In this document: positions 8,583 through 16,280 of the stretch, piece by piece | Layout of the letters: each line of letters opens with the position of its first letter | How positions within the stretch are numbered: the first letter of the stretch is position 1 | Assembly (NCBI GenBank): GCA_963729115.1 | Contig: CAVSMR010000027.1 | Span: 248,001 to 312,000 of the forward strand | Direction of reading: 5' to 3' | Length of the DNA stretch: 64,000 bases | DNA from: Actinophytocola sp963729115 | Lineage (GTDB): Bacteria > Actinomycetota > Actinomycetes > Mycobacteriales > Pseudonocardiaceae | Notes under the pieces: model-generated | What the model saw: only the letters and a program-made list of their open reading frames with translations | What the model was told of the DNA's origin: nothing | Databases searched by the model: none | Position numbers and translations under genes: made by a program

Positions 8583-9119
8583 ATGTTCGCCTCGCAGTTC
8601 GTGCTCACCGCCCGGATCGTCCTCGGCGTCGTGTTCGCCGTCGCCGCGGCCGGGAAGCTGAGGTCGCGGCAGCGGTTCACCGAGTTCACCGCCTCGCTCG
8701 CGCCGCTGCGCCGGCCCGGCACCGACTGGCGTCCGGTGGCTGCCGCCGTCGCGGCCGGGGAGGCGGCCACCGCGATCCTGCTGGCGTTGCCCGGCACGAC
8801 CGCCGCCGGGCTGGCGGCCGCGACGGCGCTGCTCGTCGCGCTGTCCGCCGGCATCGTCGCGAGCCTGGCGCGCGGGCGCGAGCTGCGTTGCCGGTGTTTC
8901 GGCACCACCGGCGCCACGTTGCGGGCGACCCACGTCGTGCGCAACGGCGCGCTCGCGGTGCTGAGTGCTGGCGCGCTGCTGTCCCACCTGACCGTGCCGC
9001 CCGCCGGCATCCCGTTCGACCTCGCGGCGCCGGCCGTACTCCTCGGCGCGTTCCTCGCCCTCGTCGTCCTGCGCTGGGACGACCTCACCGACCTGCTCAC
9101 GCCCGTCCACCGGACCTGA
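8583..9119 (+). CDS. MauE/DoxX-like membrane redox protein
   Basis: 178 aa with about four hydrophobic helices (ARIVLGVVFAVAAAGK; VAAAVAAGEAATAILLALPG; GLAAATALLVALSAGIVASLA; LLGAFLALVVL). It has a C103-R-C105-FG motif after the third helix, the hallmark of MauE-type proteins. In methylamine dehydrogenase clusters MauE and MauD are needed for disulfide formation in the small subunit; by analogy this protein would handle thiols of the 48-aa peptide in the membrane. ATG at 8583 (RBS GGGAG, 8573-8577) is preferred to the TTG four codons upstream. It is the first gene after the stem-loop. Confidence 0.8.
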   Translation: MFASQFVLTARIVLGVVFAVAAAGKLRSRQRFTEFTASLAPLRRPGTDWRPVAAAVAAGEAATAILLALPGTTAAGLAAATALLVALSAGIVASLARGRELRCRCFGTTGATLRATHVVRNGALAVLSAGALLSHLTVPPAGIPFDLAAPAVLLGAFLALVVLRWDDLTDLLTPVHRT

Positions 9120-9138
9120 AGTCCTCGAAAGGCTCGCC

Positions 9139-9657
9139 ATGTCGCTTCTCGTCGTCTGCGTCGTCATCCTGGCCGTGCTGACGCTGCTCAACATGTCGCT
9201 GTCGGCGGCGATCGTCCGAACGATGCGCGCGGGCCGCGGCGCGCCCGCGGACCTGCCCAAGGCCGGCGACACCGTCGCGCCGTACTCGGTGCCCGCGCTC
9301 GACGGCGGGTCGATCGACGGGCCCCCGCTCGGCGACACCCTCGCCGTGTTCGTGACTCCCACCTGCGGGCCGTGCGCCACGCTGCTGGAGACGTGGCCGG
9401 AGCGGGTGGCCGAGCTGCCCGAGGACATCGTCGCGTTCGTGATCAACACCTCGTCCGAGGAGGAGGCCGCGGCCTACGCGGCGAAGCTGGGCCCGCGGGT
9501 CCGCACCGCGGTGGTCGGCCGGGACAGCGACGTCGCCCGGGCGTTCGGCGTCGGCGACGTCACCCCGACGCTGGTACGCCTGCGCGACGACGTGGTCGAG
9601 AAGGTCGGGCACTCGGTCGACCGCGTGCTCGGCGGCCGCGAACGAGTCGCCCGGTGA
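9139..9657 (+). CDS. membrane-anchored TlpA/MauD-like thioredoxin
   Basis: 172 aa. One N-terminal transmembrane anchor (VVCVVILAVLTLLNMSL) is followed by an extracytoplasmic thioredoxin fold with the active site TPTC76GPC79. A conserved proline follows in the VTPTLV cis-Pro loop. It is a thiol-disulfide oxidoreductase acting outside the membrane and pairs naturally with the preceding MauE-like gene, as MauD does with MauE. Likely role: forming or reshuffling disulfides in the Cys-rich peptide as it leaves the cell. Its stop overlaps the GTG of the ABC transporter (GTGA), indicating translational coupling. Confidence 0.85.
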   Translation: MSLLVVCVVILAVLTLLNMSLSAAIVRTMRAGRGAPADLPKAGDTVAPYSVPALDGGSIDGPPLGDTLAVFVTPTCGPCATLLETWPERVAELPEDIVAFVINTSSEEEAAAYAAKLGPRVRTAVVGRDSDVARAFGVGDVTPTLVRLRDDVVEKVGHSVDRVLGGRERVAR

Positions 9658-11468
9658 CGACGCGGCCGGCCGCCAGGCTGGCCGGCGCGGCGCGCACGGC
9701 GCTGGCCCTGTCCTGGCGTGCCGCGCCGGGCGCCACCCTCGTGCTCGCCGGGCTCACCGCCCTCACCGGCGGGCTGCCCGCGCTGTCGGCCTGGCTGGGC
9801 AAGCTGCTATTCGACGAGCTGACCGCCGGTGGTTCGGCGAGCCCGGCCCGGGTGGTGTGGTGCGCGCTCGGCGTGACCGCCGCGCTGGTGCTCAGCACGA
9901 TCACGGCGAGCGCCGCCGGTTACGTCGGGGCGCTGATCCAGTCCCGGGTGACCGTGGCCGTCGACGACCGGCTGATCGGCGCGGTCGGTGGGCTGCGGGG
10001 GCTGGCCGAGCTCGAGGACCCGCGCTTCCTCGACCGGCTGCGGCTGGCGGAGGAGGCCGCCAGGGAGGCGCCGCCGGCGGTCACGGGGCTCGCGCAGGAG
10101 TCGATCCGCACGGCCGTCACCGTGGCGGGGTTCGGCGGCGCCCTGCTCGCGGTGTGGCCGCCGATGGCGCTCGTGCTGCTGGCGGCGGTGGTGCCGGCGG
10201 TCGTGTCGCAGCGGGCCCTGGGCCGGATGCGTGCGAAGAGCATCGAGGCCACGGCCGACAGCCAGCGGCGGCATCACCAGTACCGGTACCTCGCCACGGA
10301 CCTGCGGGCGGCCAAGGAGGCGCGCCTGTTCGGCCTGACCCGGCTGTTCCACGGCCGGATGCTGGCGAGCCTGCGGGTGGCGCAGCGGGTCGCGGTGACG
10401 AACGCGCGCCGCAGCGCCGCCCTGTCCGCCGGGCTCGCGCTGCTGTCCGCGGCCGTCTCGGCGACGGCCATGGTGTTCGCCGCCCTGCGGGCCGTCGAGG
10501 GGCAGCTCACGATCGGCGACGTCACGCTGTTCACCGCCGCGGTGGCGGGCATCCAGTCCGCGGTGTCGGGCCTCGTGGCGACGGCGGGCCGGGCGCTCAC
10601 CGCCCTGCACCTGTTCCGCCACTACGAGTCCATTGTGGACGCAAAGGACGCGCTGGCGCCCGGGACGCGGCGGGCGCCGGCGCTGCGCGACGGGATCGAG
10701 CTGCGCGACGTGTGGTTCCGCTACGAGGACGGGCCGTGGGTGCTGCGCGGCGTGAACCTCGTGATCCCGCACGGCCACGCGGTCGGGCTCGTGGGCCTGA
10801 ACGGATCGGGCAAGTCGACGCTCGTGAAGCTGCTCTGCCGGTTCTACGAGCCGGAGCGCGGCAGCATCCGCTGGGACGGCACGGACATCCGCGAGTTCGA
10901 CGTCGCCTCGCTGCGCGCCCGGCTCGGGGTCACGTTCCAGGACTACATGGTCTACGACCTCTCGGCGGCCGAGAACATCGGCGTCGGCGACGTGCGGCGC
11001 CTCGACGACCGCCCGGCGATCCGCGACGCCGCCCGGATCGCGCGGCTGGACGCGTACCTGACGGGCCTGCCTCGCGGCTACGACACCCTGCTGTCCCGCG
11101 CGTTCCTCGACGAGGACGACGCCGCGGGGAGCTCGCTGTCGGGCGGTCAGTGGCAGCGGATGGCGCTGGCGCGCGCGGCCATGCGCGACGATGCCGACCT
11201 CCTGATCCTGGACGAACCCAGCTCCGGGCTCGACGCGGAGGCCGAGCACGAGGTGCACGAGGCGCTGCGGGCGCACCGGGCCGGCCGGACGAGCCTGCTG
11301 GTCTCCCACCGGCTCTCCGCGCTGCGCGACGCGGACCGGATCGTCGTGCTGCGCGAGGGACGGGTCGCGGAGGAAGGCGGGCACGACGAGCTGGTCGGCG
11401 CCGGCGGCGACTACGCCAGGCTGTTCACCATGCAGGCGAGCGGCTACGTCGCCCGGGACCCGGCATGA
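9654..11468 (+). CDS. ABC exporter (fused TMD-NBD), peptide-type
   Basis: 604 aa starting at GTG 9654, which overlaps the previous stop. The N-terminal half is a six-helix exporter membrane domain. The C-terminal half is a complete ATPase: Walker A GLNGSGKST, Q-loop VTFQDYMVYD, signature SLSGGQWQRM, Walker B LLILDEPSSGLDAE and H-loop VSHRLS. It resembles lantibiotic/bacteriocin half-transporters and lacks an N-terminal C39 peptidase, so leader removal must be done by another protein. The S26 peptidase encoded next is the obvious candidate. Coupled at both ends (GTGA before, ATGA after). Predicted cargo is the 48-aa peptide; this is inferred from context only. Confidence 0.88.
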   Translation: MTTRPAARLAGAARTALALSWRAAPGATLVLAGLTALTGGLPALSAWLGKLLFDELTAGGSASPARVVWCALGVTAALVLSTITASAAGYVGALIQSRVTVAVDDRLIGAVGGLRGLAELEDPRFLDRLRLAEEAAREAPPAVTGLAQESIRTAVTVAGFGGALLAVWPPMALVLLAAVVPAVVSQRALGRMRAKSIEATADSQRRHHQYRYLATDLRAAKEARLFGLTRLFHGRMLASLRVAQRVAVTNARRSAALSAGLALLSAAVSATAMVFAALRAVEGQLTIGDVTLFTAAVAGIQSAVSGLVATAGRALTALHLFRHYESIVDAKDALAPGTRRAPALRDGIELRDVWFRYEDGPWVLRGVNLVIPHGHAVGLVGLNGSGKSTLVKLLCRFYEPERGSIRWDGTDIREFDVASLRARLGVTFQDYMVYDLSAAENIGVGDVRRLDDRPAIRDAARIARLDAYLTGLPRGYDTLLSRAFLDEDDAAGSSLSGGQWQRMALARAAMRDDADLLILDEPSSGLDAEAEHEVHEALRAHRAGRTSLLVSHRLSALRDADRIVVLREGRVAEEGGHDELVGAGGDYARLFTMQASGYVARDPA

Positions 11469-11893
11469 CCGGCGGGTGGGTGGCCGGCCTCGTCGTGCCG
11501 ACGGCAGCTCCCGTCGTGCTCCTCGCGCTCGCGGTGCTCGTCGTGCGCAGGCGGTTCACCATCGCGACCGTGCGCGGGATCAGCATGACCCCGACGTTCG
11601 CCGACGGCACCCGCGTGCTGGCCGTGCGGCGGGCCGAGTACCGGCCGGGCGAGGTGATCGTGTTCCGCATCCGGCGAACGGCGCGCCGGGATCTGAAGTG
11701 GCGGATCAAACGGGTCGCGGCCGGCCCCGGCGACCCGGTTCCGTCGTGGATGCCCGGCGGCGCCGGCGCGGTGCCGCCGGGTCACGTGCTCGTCAGCGGC
11801 GACAACCCGCGCAGCCAGGACTCCCGCGAGCTCGGCTACATCCCGCACGCGCGGATCGCCGGCCGGGTGGTGCGCGTGTTGCCCCATTCTTGA
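11465..11893 (+). CDS. S26 family signal peptidase
   Basis: 142 aa. One N-terminal membrane helix (VPTAAPVVLLALAVLVV) precedes the type I signal peptidase boxes. The catalytic serine is in GIS40MTPT, the general-base lysine in RIK82RVAAGPGD, and the GDN box is SGDNPRSQDSRELGYIP. The serine/lysine pair is intact. It is shorter than housekeeping LepB proteins (usually over 200 aa), as in specialised peptidases tied to one substrate. Its start overlaps the ABC gene stop (ATGA). It most likely cuts the leader of the 48-aa peptide at the EAGA-C region after export. Confidence 0.88.
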   Translation: MTGGWVAGLVVPTAAPVVLLALAVLVVRRRFTIATVRGISMTPTFADGTRVLAVRRAEYRPGEVIVFRIRRTARRDLKWRIKRVAAGPGDPVPSWMPGGAGAVPPGHVLVSGDNPRSQDSRELGYIPHARIAGRVVRVLPHS

Positions 11894-11946
11894 TCGTCGA
11901 TTCTTGCGAATTCAATTCGTGTTTCCGGACGGGCTCCCGAAGTCAC

Positions 11947-11961
11947 GCCTGTATAACAGGC
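11947..11961. promoter_or_regulatory. perfect 6+3+6 inverted repeat upstream of LuxR-type gene
   Basis: GCCTGT-ATA-ACAGGC lies 67 bp before the regulator start. The centre reads TATAAC and could be a -10 box embedded in an operator. A second palindrome, CGAATT-C-AATTCG, lies at 11907-11919. Binding protein unknown; autoregulation is plausible. Confidence 0.4.
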
Positions 11962-12027
11962 ACTCATGCCGCCCGGGCGCGTCGCGATGAGACTGACAAC
12001 GGTTGGGTTTGGGGGATGCGTGGGGCC

Positions 12028-12702
12028 ATGGACGAGCCGATACAGGATCGGGTCGGGCGAATGCGGGTCGTCGTCGTCTCGCCGGTGCGGATCTACCGGC
12101 AGGGACTGACGAGGCTGTTCGACGCGGAGGACGGGACAGAGGTGACGGGGTCCGTCGCCGACCCGGCGGCGGTCCTGCCGTTGCTCGACGAGCTCGGCGC
12201 GGACGTCCTTCTCCTCGACGTGACCGGAGAGCCGGCGGGCACGACACGTCCGGACGCGGTAGGCGGGCTCGCCGCGGCGACCGGGATTCCCGTTGTGGCC
12301 CTTGGTATCCGGGACCAGCCCGCCGATGTCGTGGCCTGCGTCGAGGCGGGGGTCGCCGGGTACGTGACCAACGACGGCACGTTCGCCGAGCTCGTCGGCA
12401 CGCTTCGGGCCGCCACCAGGGGCGAGTTCGTCTGCCAGGCGCGGGTGACGGCCGGGATCGCGCTGCGGCTCGCCGCGCTCGCGCGGGAGCGGCGCCGTTC
12501 CCCCGTCACCCAGCTGACCTCGCGGGAGCTGGAGATCGTCACGCTCATCGACTCGGGGTTCTCCAACAGGGAGATCGCGTCCCAGCTCAGCATCCAGGTC
12601 GCCACGGTGAAGAACCACGTACACAACATCCTGGACAAGCTCGGCGTCCAGGGCCGCGGCGCCGCCGCGGCGCTGGTGCGCGGATACCAGGCCGCCACCT
12701 GA
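12028..12702 (+). CDS. NarL/LuxR-type response regulator with atypical receiver
   Basis: About 224 aa from ATG 12028; ATGs at 12016 and 12061 are in frame and also possible. The N-terminal receiver-like domain keeps a phospho-acceptor-like aspartate (VLLLDVT) but lacks the acidic pair near the first strand (VVVVSPVRIYRQG), so it may not be conventionally phosphorylated. The C-terminal LuxR helix-turn-helix is complete: LTSRELEIVTLIDSGFSNREIASQLSIQVATVKNHVHNILDKLGV. No histidine kinase is nearby. It is the first gene on the left of the injection-system locus and probably its transcriptional switch. Two copies of a 16-bp palindrome lie in the two intergenic gaps just downstream. Confidence 0.82.
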   Translation: MDEPIQDRVGRMRVVVVSPVRIYRQGLTRLFDAEDGTEVTGSVADPAAVLPLLDELGADVLLLDVTGEPAGTTRPDAVGGLAAATGIPVVALGIRDQPADVVACVEAGVAGYVTNDGTFAELVGTLRAATRGEFVCQARVTAGIALRLAALARERRRSPVTQLTSRELEIVTLIDSGFSNREIASQLSIQVATVKNHVHNILDKLGVQGRGAAAALVRGYQAAT

Positions 12703-12722
12703 ACCCATTCGTGGATCGGATC

Positions 12723-12738
12723 TGGATCCATGGATTCA
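12723..12738. promoter_or_regulatory. 16-bp imperfect palindrome, copy 1
   Basis: TGGATCCATGGATTCA, fitting TGRATCCNNGGRTTCA. It is followed by TGCGG and preceded by GGATCTGGATCC, which overlaps it. It lies 115 bp upstream of the holin-like gene and 21 bp after the LuxR-type gene. The near-identical copy at 13087 suggests a regulator operator. Confidence 0.45.
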
Positions 12739-12852
12739 TGCGGCAGGTTCTCGATGCGAAGAAGATATGACGGAATGCGAGAAACCCCGTAACCACCGGG
12801 GTTGCGACGGCGATCGAGAAGAACACAAACCCTTCGCGAATGGAGATCTGTC

Positions 12853-13053
12853 ATGGCTGGCTCGTATGTTCCGTCGACCAAGGTTGGGGCCGCTGGTCTG
12901 GGCGGCGCCGTTGCGACGATTTTCTGGCTCGTGGCCAGCCTTACCTTTTGGGAGGGCGTCTTTCCGGACGCGGCTCTGACGTCGCTGACCGGCTCCTCGG
13001 CGACGGTGCTGGCATTCTTGTTCGGCTACTTCACGCCCGCTCACGACGGCTGA
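12853..13053 (+). CDS. small two-helix membrane protein (holin-like)
   Basis: 66 aa from ATG 12853 with an upstream GGAG. There are two hydrophobic helices, AAGLGGAVATIFWLVASL and SLTGSSATVLAFLFGYF, with a short connecting loop. Size and topology resemble actinophage holins or small pore-forming proteins, but no diagnostic motif exists. Its place between the LuxR-type regulator and the sheath gene suggests it works with the injection system, for example in release of particles or membrane docking. The function is inferred from topology and neighbours only. Confidence 0.6.
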   Translation: MAGSYVPSTKVGAAGLGGAVATIFWLVASLTFWEGVFPDAALTSLTGSSATVLAFLFGYFTPAHDG

Positions 13054-13086
13054 GCTCGGGGATCTAGATCCACCCCGTCGCAAATC

Positions 13087-13102
13087 TGAATCCCGGGGTT
13101 CA
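13087..13102. promoter_or_regulatory. 16-bp imperfect palindrome, copy 2
   Basis: TGAATCCCGGGGTTCA, fitting TGRATCCNNGGRTTCA. It is followed by TGCG as in copy 1. It lies 54 bp upstream of the stand-alone receiver gene. A perfect 12-bp palindrome GGATCTAGATCC (13060-13071) lies just before it, mirroring GGATCTGGATCC next to copy 1. Confidence 0.45.
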
Positions 13103-13155
13103 TGCGCTTCGTGCGCATTGTTGCAAGACTTCCCCTCGAGTGAGGTGGGGGGCCG

Positions 13156-13500
13156 ATGAATCCGATACGAGTTCTCGTCGCGGATATGGCGGCCCTGGAC
13201 CGTGACATCGTGCGGCGAATCGTGGGGGATCGTGCGGACATGACGATCGTGGGGACGGCCGACGGACCGGACGGGGTGGCAGAGCGCCTGGCCGGTGTGG
13301 ACGTGCTGGTGCTGCCGGCTTCGCAACCGCGCCCGGTGTGCGACTACCTCGATCTCATGTGGACATACCCGCGGCTCGGCGTCGTGGCCGTGGACCGCGG
13401 CGGGCCGGTTCGGGCGCTGCGGTTCGCGTGCCGGGACACGCCGGAGCTCGAGTGGCCGGACGACCTCGTGCGGGCGATCCGGACCGCCGCCGGGAACTGA
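13156..13500 (+). CDS. stand-alone degenerate receiver-like protein
   Basis: 114 aa from ATG 13156 with GAGGTGGGG upstream. The start IRVLVADMAALDRDIVRRIVGDRADMTIVGTADG looks like the first two strands and helix of a response-regulator receiver, followed by VDVLVLPAS where the acceptor aspartate would sit (LP instead of LD). The rest is weakly receiver-like and no output domain follows. It probably binds another protein rather than a phosphoryl group. Located between the LuxR-type regulator and the eCIS structural genes, it may modulate that regulator; this is inference. Confidence 0.6.
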   Translation: MNPIRVLVADMAALDRDIVRRIVGDRADMTIVGTADGPDGVAERLAGVDVLVLPASQPRPVCDYLDLMWTYPRLGVVAVDRGGPVRALRFACRDTPELEWPDDLVRAIRTAAGN

Positions 13501-13517
13501 CCGCCGCCGGGAACTGA
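13484..13517 (+). repeat. tandem 17-bp duplication spanning a stop codon
   Basis: CCGCCGCCGGGAACTGA occurs twice head to tail (13484-13500 and 13501-13517). The first copy ends the receiver-like gene; the second repeats its last residues and stop codon in the intergenic space. A recent slippage or duplication event is the simplest reading. Confidence 0.9.
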
Positions 13518-13535
13518 CAGAGGAGAAGAACAGGT

Positions 13536-13796
13536 ATGGCCATCAGGATCAAGAGCCTGCTCGTGTCGGGCCCGGTCATGGTCCCACTGAACAGCGGGCT
13601 CACCGTGCGCCTGTCGCCCGGCCAGACGTCCGCCGAGCTCGCGGACGTCGAAGCGGCCGACAACCCCAAGGTGGACAAGCTCCGCGGGCGGGGCGCGATC
13701 GAGGTCGAGCCGGTCTCGGAGAAGAAGTCCGCGGCGTCCGCGGCCAAGCAGGACGACGGCACGACGTCGCGCAAGCGCCGCGCCTCGTCGGAGTGA
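13536..13796 (+). CDS. small conserved-looking eCIS-associated protein
   Basis: 86 aa from ATG 13536 with a strong AGAGGAGAAG Shine-Dalgarno. The first 60 residues look folded (IRIKSLLVSGPVMVPLNSGLTVRLSPG), and the C-terminus is a lysine/serine-rich tail (SEKKSAASAAKQDDGTTSRKRR) with low complexity. I do not recognise the family. It is the first gene of the structural operon and lies 13 bp before the sheath gene, so it may be a sheath or tube assembly factor. Function unknown. Confidence 0.6.
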   Translation: MAIRIKSLLVSGPVMVPLNSGLTVRLSPGQTSAELADVEAADNPKVDKLRGRGAIEVEPVSEKKSAASAAKQDDGTTSRKRRASSE

Positions 13797-13809
13797 GGAG
13801 ACAGAAACC

Positions 13810-15762
13810 ATGCCGACGCTGACCTATCCGGGCGTCTACGTCCAGGAGATCTCCAGCGGGGTACGGCCACTCGAGGCCGCGAGTACCTCGACGGCCGCCT
13901 TCGTGGGCCTGGCGCAGCGGGGGCCCGACGAGGCCACCCGGGTCACCAGCTGGGCGGAGTTCCTCCGCTTGTACGGGTCGTTCACCACGGACGGCTTCCT
14001 CGCACACAGCGTGTTCCAGTACTTCAACAACGGCGGGCGCCAGGCCTACATCGTGCGCGTCACCCGGTCCGACGCGGCGGCCGCGGTCGTCACGCTGAAC
14101 AACCGGGCCACGGCCCCGGTGCCGGGCGTGACGTTCGCCGCGCGGAACAAGGGCGCGTGGGGCAACTCGCTGCTGCTGCAGATCGAGGACGGCTCGCTCG
14201 ACCCCGGCAACCAGTTCAAGATCAGCGTCCGCCAGCAGGACGACCCGGCGTTCGTGCCGGCGAACGTGCTGGACACCGCGCCGCTGGAGACGTTCGACAA
14301 CCTCGACATGGACCCGGCCTCGCCCGGCTACGTGGTCTCGGTGCTGGCACAGAACTCGACGCTGATCTCGGCGCAGGTGCTGTCGGGCAACACGAGCCTG
14401 CAGCGCGGCCTGCACCGGGGTGGCTTCGTGCCCGCGTCCAACCTGCCGCTGGGCGCCAACATCAGCTTCGGGATCAACGTGGACGGCGACGGGATGCAGG
14501 TCGTGAACCTGCCCGCCGCGGCCGGCACGGCGACCACGCTCGCCGCCGTCGCCACCGCGATCCAGACCGCCGTGCAGGGGCTGGTGAAGAAGAAGACGTC
14601 CACCGACGCCGCCGCGTTCAGCAACTTCGCCTGCACCGTCGAGACCGTCTCGGCGCAGACCCGGCTCCTGCTGCAGTCCGGCACCACGTCCAGCGCGACG
14701 TCGTCGGTGCGGGTGCAGCCGGCCGCCACCAACGACGCCACCAGCCTGCTCCGGCTCGGCCCCGGCGCGGGCGGGCGGTCCGAGGACGGCATCGCGGTCC
14801 GCCGGCCGGCACTCGCCAGCGTGGTGCAGGTCGGCGACGCGGCGCTCACCCCGCCCGTCGCCGCGCCGACCACGGCCGGCACGGACGGCGTCGCGGCGCT
14901 CGCCGAGACGTCGTTCAGCAACAGCTTCACCCGGCTCGACGCCATCACGGACTTCAGCCTGCTCGCCGTCCCCGGCGAGGGCACCCCGCCGATGGCCGAC
15001 CTCGGCATGGGGTACTGCGCGAACCGGCCGCTGCAGGACGTGTTCTACCTCGCGGAGACGACCGACCACGACGACTCCGCCGCCGAGGCCGCGACCTTCC
15101 GCAACCAGCTCACGACCGCGAACTCCTACGGCGCGCTGTACTTCCCGTGGGTCAAGGCGCTGGACCCGACCGGCGCCTCGCGGACGCCGATCCTGCTGCC
15201 GCCCGCCGGCTACGTCGCCGGGCTCTATGCCCGCATCGACTCCGCGCGCGGCGTGTGGAAGGCACCGGCCGGCACGGAGGCGAGCCTCAACGGCGTCGTC
15301 GGGCTGGCCGCCGAGCTGACCGACGTGCAGCACGGCAACCTCAACCCCCTCGGGGTGGACGTGATCCGCCGCTTCCCGGGCGCGGGGGTGGTCGTCTTCG
15401 GCGCCCGCACCATCAGCTCGGACGCGGAATGGCGGTACGTCCCGGTGCGCCGCACCGCGATCATGCTGCGGGTCAGCATCTACAACGGCATCCAGTTCGC
15501 CGTGTTCGAGCCGAACGACGAGCCCCTGTGGGCACAGCTGCGGCTCAACGTCGGCGCGTTCATGACGCTGTTGTTCCGCCAGGGCGCGTTCCAGGGATCC
15601 ACGCCTTCGCAGGCGTTCTTCGTCAAGTGCGACGCGGAAACCACCACGCAGGCGGACATCGACGCCGGGGTGGTCAACGTCCTGGTGGGATTCGCACCGC
15701 TGAAGCCGGCGGAGTTCGTAGTCGTCAAGATCAGCCAGAAAGCCGGGCTGGCATCCGGATAA
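13810..15762 (+). CDS. contractile tail sheath protein
   Basis: 650 aa. The N-terminus TYPGVYVQEISSGVRPLEAASTS is the classic phage/eCIS sheath start (strand exchange arm). The C-terminal sheath core has NGVVGLAAELTDVQHGNLNPLGV, VVFGARTISSD and WRYVPVRRTAIMLRVSIYNG, followed by a C-terminal arm. The protein polymerises around the inner tube and contracts to drive it through a target membrane. The central region (about 180-330) is an inserted variable domain exposed on the outside. Only one sheath gene is present, unlike Afp, which has three. It is followed 14 bp downstream by the tube gene. Confidence 0.93.
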   Translation: MPTLTYPGVYVQEISSGVRPLEAASTSTAAFVGLAQRGPDEATRVTSWAEFLRLYGSFTTDGFLAHSVFQYFNNGGRQAYIVRVTRSDAAAAVVTLNNRATAPVPGVTFAARNKGAWGNSLLLQIEDGSLDPGNQFKISVRQQDDPAFVPANVLDTAPLETFDNLDMDPASPGYVVSVLAQNSTLISAQVLSGNTSLQRGLHRGGFVPASNLPLGANISFGINVDGDGMQVVNLPAAAGTATTLAAVATAIQTAVQGLVKKKTSTDAAAFSNFACTVETVSAQTRLLLQSGTTSSATSSVRVQPAATNDATSLLRLGPGAGGRSEDGIAVRRPALASVVQVGDAALTPPVAAPTTAGTDGVAALAETSFSNSFTRLDAITDFSLLAVPGEGTPPMADLGMGYCANRPLQDVFYLAETTDHDDSAAEAATFRNQLTTANSYGALYFPWVKALDPTGASRTPILLPPAGYVAGLYARIDSARGVWKAPAGTEASLNGVVGLAAELTDVQHGNLNPLGVDVIRRFPGAGVVVFGARTISSDAEWRYVPVRRTAIMLRVSIYNGIQFAVFEPNDEPLWAQLRLNVGAFMTLLFRQGAFQGSTPSQAFFVKCDAETTTQADIDAGVVNVLVGFAPLKPAEFVVVKISQKAGLASG

Positions 15763-15775
15763 GGAGTAGCGGCCG

Positions 15776-16276
15776 ATGACCAAGTTCACCGTGAACACCA
15801 CCAGGTTCGACCCGTACCTGGGTTTCCGGTTCAAGGTAATCGTCGACGGGCAGCCGGTGGCCGGCCTCAACAAGTGCAGCGCGCTCAAGAAGACCACGGA
15901 AGTGACGTCGTGGTACGAGGGCGGCGACGCGAGTGGGCCGCACAAGATCCCGGGCAAGACCAACCACGACGCGATCACCCTCGAGGCCGGCGTCACCTAC
16001 GACACCACGTTCGAGGACTGGGCCAACAAGGTCAACAACTTCGCGGGCGACGCGTCGATGTCGCTGGCCACGTTCCGCAAGGACGTCAGCATCGAGGTCT
16101 ACAACCACGGCGGCACGAAGGTGCTGGCGTACAACGTGTTCCGCTGCTGGGTGTCGGAGTACCAGGCGCTGCCGCAGCTCGACGCCGGCGGCAACGCCGT
16201 GATGATCAGCACGATCAAGCTCGAGAACGAGGGCTGGGTGCGGGACACGTCGGTCACCGAGACCAAGGAGACCTGA
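15776..16276 (+). CDS. inner tail tube protein (gp19-like)
   Basis: 166 aa. The sequence RFDPYLGFRFKVIVDGQPVAGLNKCSALKKTTEV and the end MISTIKLENEGWVRD are typical of T4 gp19/Afp1-type tube subunits, which stack as hexameric rings inside the sheath and carry cargo in the lumen. Length is typical (about 145-170). One tube gene is visible. It lies between the sheath and the baseplate-chaperone-like gene in the usual eCIS order. Confidence 0.92.
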   Translation: MTKFTVNTTRFDPYLGFRFKVIVDGQPVAGLNKCSALKKTTEVTSWYEGGDASGPHKIPGKTNHDAITLEAGVTYDTTFEDWANKVNNFAGDASMSLATFRKDVSIEVYNHGGTKVLAYNVFRCWVSEYQALPQLDAGGNAVMISTIKLENEGWVRDTSVTETKET

Positions 16277-16280
16277 CGGG

